Shown here in pieces: positions 37,999-38,572 of a stretch of 38,572 bases of DNA; position 1 is the first letter of the stretch; each line of letters starts with the position of its first letter. This DNA comes from an uncultured Bacilli bacterium (lineage in GTDB: Bacteria > Bacillota_I > Bacilli_A > RF39 > UBA660). The position numbers were made by a program, and so were the translations under genes. A model generated the notes under the pieces. That model saw only the letters and a list, made by a program, of their open reading frames with translations. It had not been told where the DNA came from and searched no databases. The stretch covers positions 1 to 38,572 of the forward strand of contig CALVIZ010000009.1 of assembly GCA_944331865.1 (NCBI GenBank). Reading direction: 5' to 3'.

Positions 37999-38194
37999 TA
38001 TTTATAGTACTTCAAATGAAAGGCTAGATATATATGGAGTTATTGCACTTGCCAAAAGAGTGAATATAAACATAGAAGAATTAAAAAATATGTCATTCGT
38101 ATCTTTGGTAAATATTTTAATTTCTACAGTAGAATCAAATAAAAATAATTCTATACGAATGGCCACACAATCTGATATTAATAAATTTTTTTAA
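37982..38194 (+). CDS. Tail assembly chaperone frameshift extension (T region)
   Basis: In the +1 frame relative to the upstream gene, an ORF of about 70 residues reads YKKLNDIYSTSNERLDIYGV, then IALAKRVNINIEELKNMSFVS and ends ATQSDINKFF. This matches the C-terminal T part of tail assembly chaperones (LAxxxGxxxxELxxMSF...ATQxDIxxFF). No plausible start codon or ribosome binding site lies near its beginning, and it overlaps the GTACAAAAAACTGAATGA end of the G gene, so expression by ribosomal frameshifting (+1 or -2) is expected. Confidence 0.72.
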   Translation, partial: YKKLNDIYSTSNERLDIYGVIALAKRVNINIEELKNMSFVSLVNILISTVESNKNNSIRMATQSDINKFF

Positions 38195-38212
38195 AAGAAA
38201 GGAATGATATGT

Positions 38213-38572
38213 ATGGTAAAATGTTTAGTTTTAAAAAAATATAAAGATGCTAATTTAGATAGTAAAACACTAGAAAAAGGAACAATAGTTGAATATGAAT
38301 TAGAAAAGGCTGAAAAGCTTCAAAAATCAGGATATGTTAAAATTGTTGGCGATGTTACTCCTATCACCTCTGAAGTAGAAGAACCAGAAGAAACTAATAC
38401 TGATAATGAATTAGAAGAAGATAATGAATCAGATGATGAAAAAGAAGTAACCACTGAAGAAGAAAAAGAAGAACAAGAACCAGAAGAAACTAATGCTGAT
38501 AATGAATTAGAAGAAGATAATGAATCAGATGATGAAAAAGAAGTAACCACTGAAGAAGAAAAAGAAGAACAA
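38213..38572 (+). CDS. Acidic repeat phage protein, 3' end outside the window
   Basis: The reading frame from ATG 38213 is open to the window edge (120 codons). The first 50 residues (MVKCLVLKKYKDANLDSKTL...VEYELEKAEKLQKSGYVKIVGD) form a small domain seen in short virion-associated phage proteins. The rest is two copies of a 32-residue, strongly acidic repeat containing EPEETN, DNELEEDNESDDEKEV and EEEKEEQ. AAAGGA precedes the start. The protein may be a decoration or tail-associated protein with a variable acidic arm. Confidence 0.6.
   Translation, partial: MVKCLVLKKYKDANLDSKTLEKGTIVEYELEKAEKLQKSGYVKIVGDVTPITSEVEEPEETNTDNELEEDNESDDEKEVTTEEEKEEQEPEETNADNELEEDNESDDEKEVTTEEEKEEQ
38381..38572 (+). 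repeat. Two tandem 96-bp repeats in coding sequence
   Basis: Units 38381-38476 and 38477-38572 are identical except one base, which changes a Thr codon to Ala. Each encodes 32 acidic residues. The array reaches the window edge and may continue, so copy number could vary between strains. Confidence 0.9.

Larger units (their letters stand above)
26580..38572. mobile_element. Prophage, left part (right end outside the window)
   Basis: A siphovirus-like gene order runs from the integrase on the minus strand through a divergent repressor/Cro switch and early genes. It continues with a replisome organizer, small accessory ORFs, a late regulator and tail genes on the plus strand. The left boundary is placed near the GGTGTCCCC...GGTCACC hairpin after the SH3b gene terminator; the exact attachment core cannot be fixed without the right end. 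Confidence 0.85.

Noticed and set aside
38320-38550. Ser-rich minus-strand ORF over the acidic repeats
   Set aside because: It is the mirror image of GAA/GAT-rich repeats, has no ribosome binding site and is antisense to the real phage gene.
26731-38572. CRISPR array or anti-phage defence island
   Set aside because: Repeats present are coding or regulatory, not regularly spaced, and no cas or known defence genes were seen.

Overview
The window reads as an AT-rich chromosome of a wall-bearing, Gram-positive-derived bacterium with a prophage at its right end. TGA is used as a stop (murG, clpB neighbours) and TGG encodes Trp, so the standard code applies. Together with the murG-murB-ftsQ cluster, a CIRCE/HrcA site and strong AGGAGG-type ribosome binding sites, this points to an uncultured Bacillota lineage near the Mollicutes, such as the gut order RF39. 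The taxon is an inference.

Positions 1 to about 26,540 are chromosomal. They hold the end of a fibronectin-III surface protein with a compositionally odd 3' end, and an N-domain-less clpB behind a CIRCE/promoter. Next come a metallophosphoesterase and a translation-linked run: mscL, a YgjP-like hydrolase, a TrmH-type methyltransferase, rimM, trmD and a small unknown. A free-standing copy of the surface-protein module and a candidate type I toxin/antisense RNA pair follow. Further right are GDPD, DedA, SDR and YnbB-like genes. The wall/division operon murG-murB-ftsQ continues into queH and a membrane protein. After it come a secreted camelysin/TasA-like protein, a XerC/D recombinase, an ABC-2 exporter and a polysaccharide deacetylase. 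A minus-strand group (two membrane proteins and a DHH phosphoesterase) and two more envelope/unknown genes complete this part.

From about 26,580 to the window end lies the left part of a siphovirus-type prophage; its right end is not in the window. In order it holds the integrase, which carries a LysM domain inside its catalytic domain, a zinc-ribbon membrane protein, and a divergent repressor/Cro-like switch with three 15-bp operators. Small early genes follow, then a long structured RNA, a DnaD-type replisome organizer, a second tyrosine recombinase and a sigma-like factor. After these come many small accessory ORFs, a NUMOD/HNH-like protein and an ArpU/RinA-like late regulator. A promoter-terminator leader and the first morphogenesis genes, including a frameshifted tail-assembly chaperone, end the window.

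The most interesting signals are non-coding. (1) A 25-bp RNA hairpin at 30191-30278 has a loop carrying a 14-nt copy of the 16S rRNA anti-Shine-Dalgarno tail. It is followed by a perfect 26-bp hairpin just upstream of the replication gene. (2) A promoter- and terminator-bounded small RNA at 28087-28183 has 16 nt perfectly complementary to the early transcript at 29648-29663. (3) A convergent toxin/antisense-type pair lies at 8440-8745. The LysM-in-integrase architecture and the out-of-frame tail-chaperone extension are the main protein-level oddities. No tRNA, rRNA, CRISPR or intact insertion sequence was seen.
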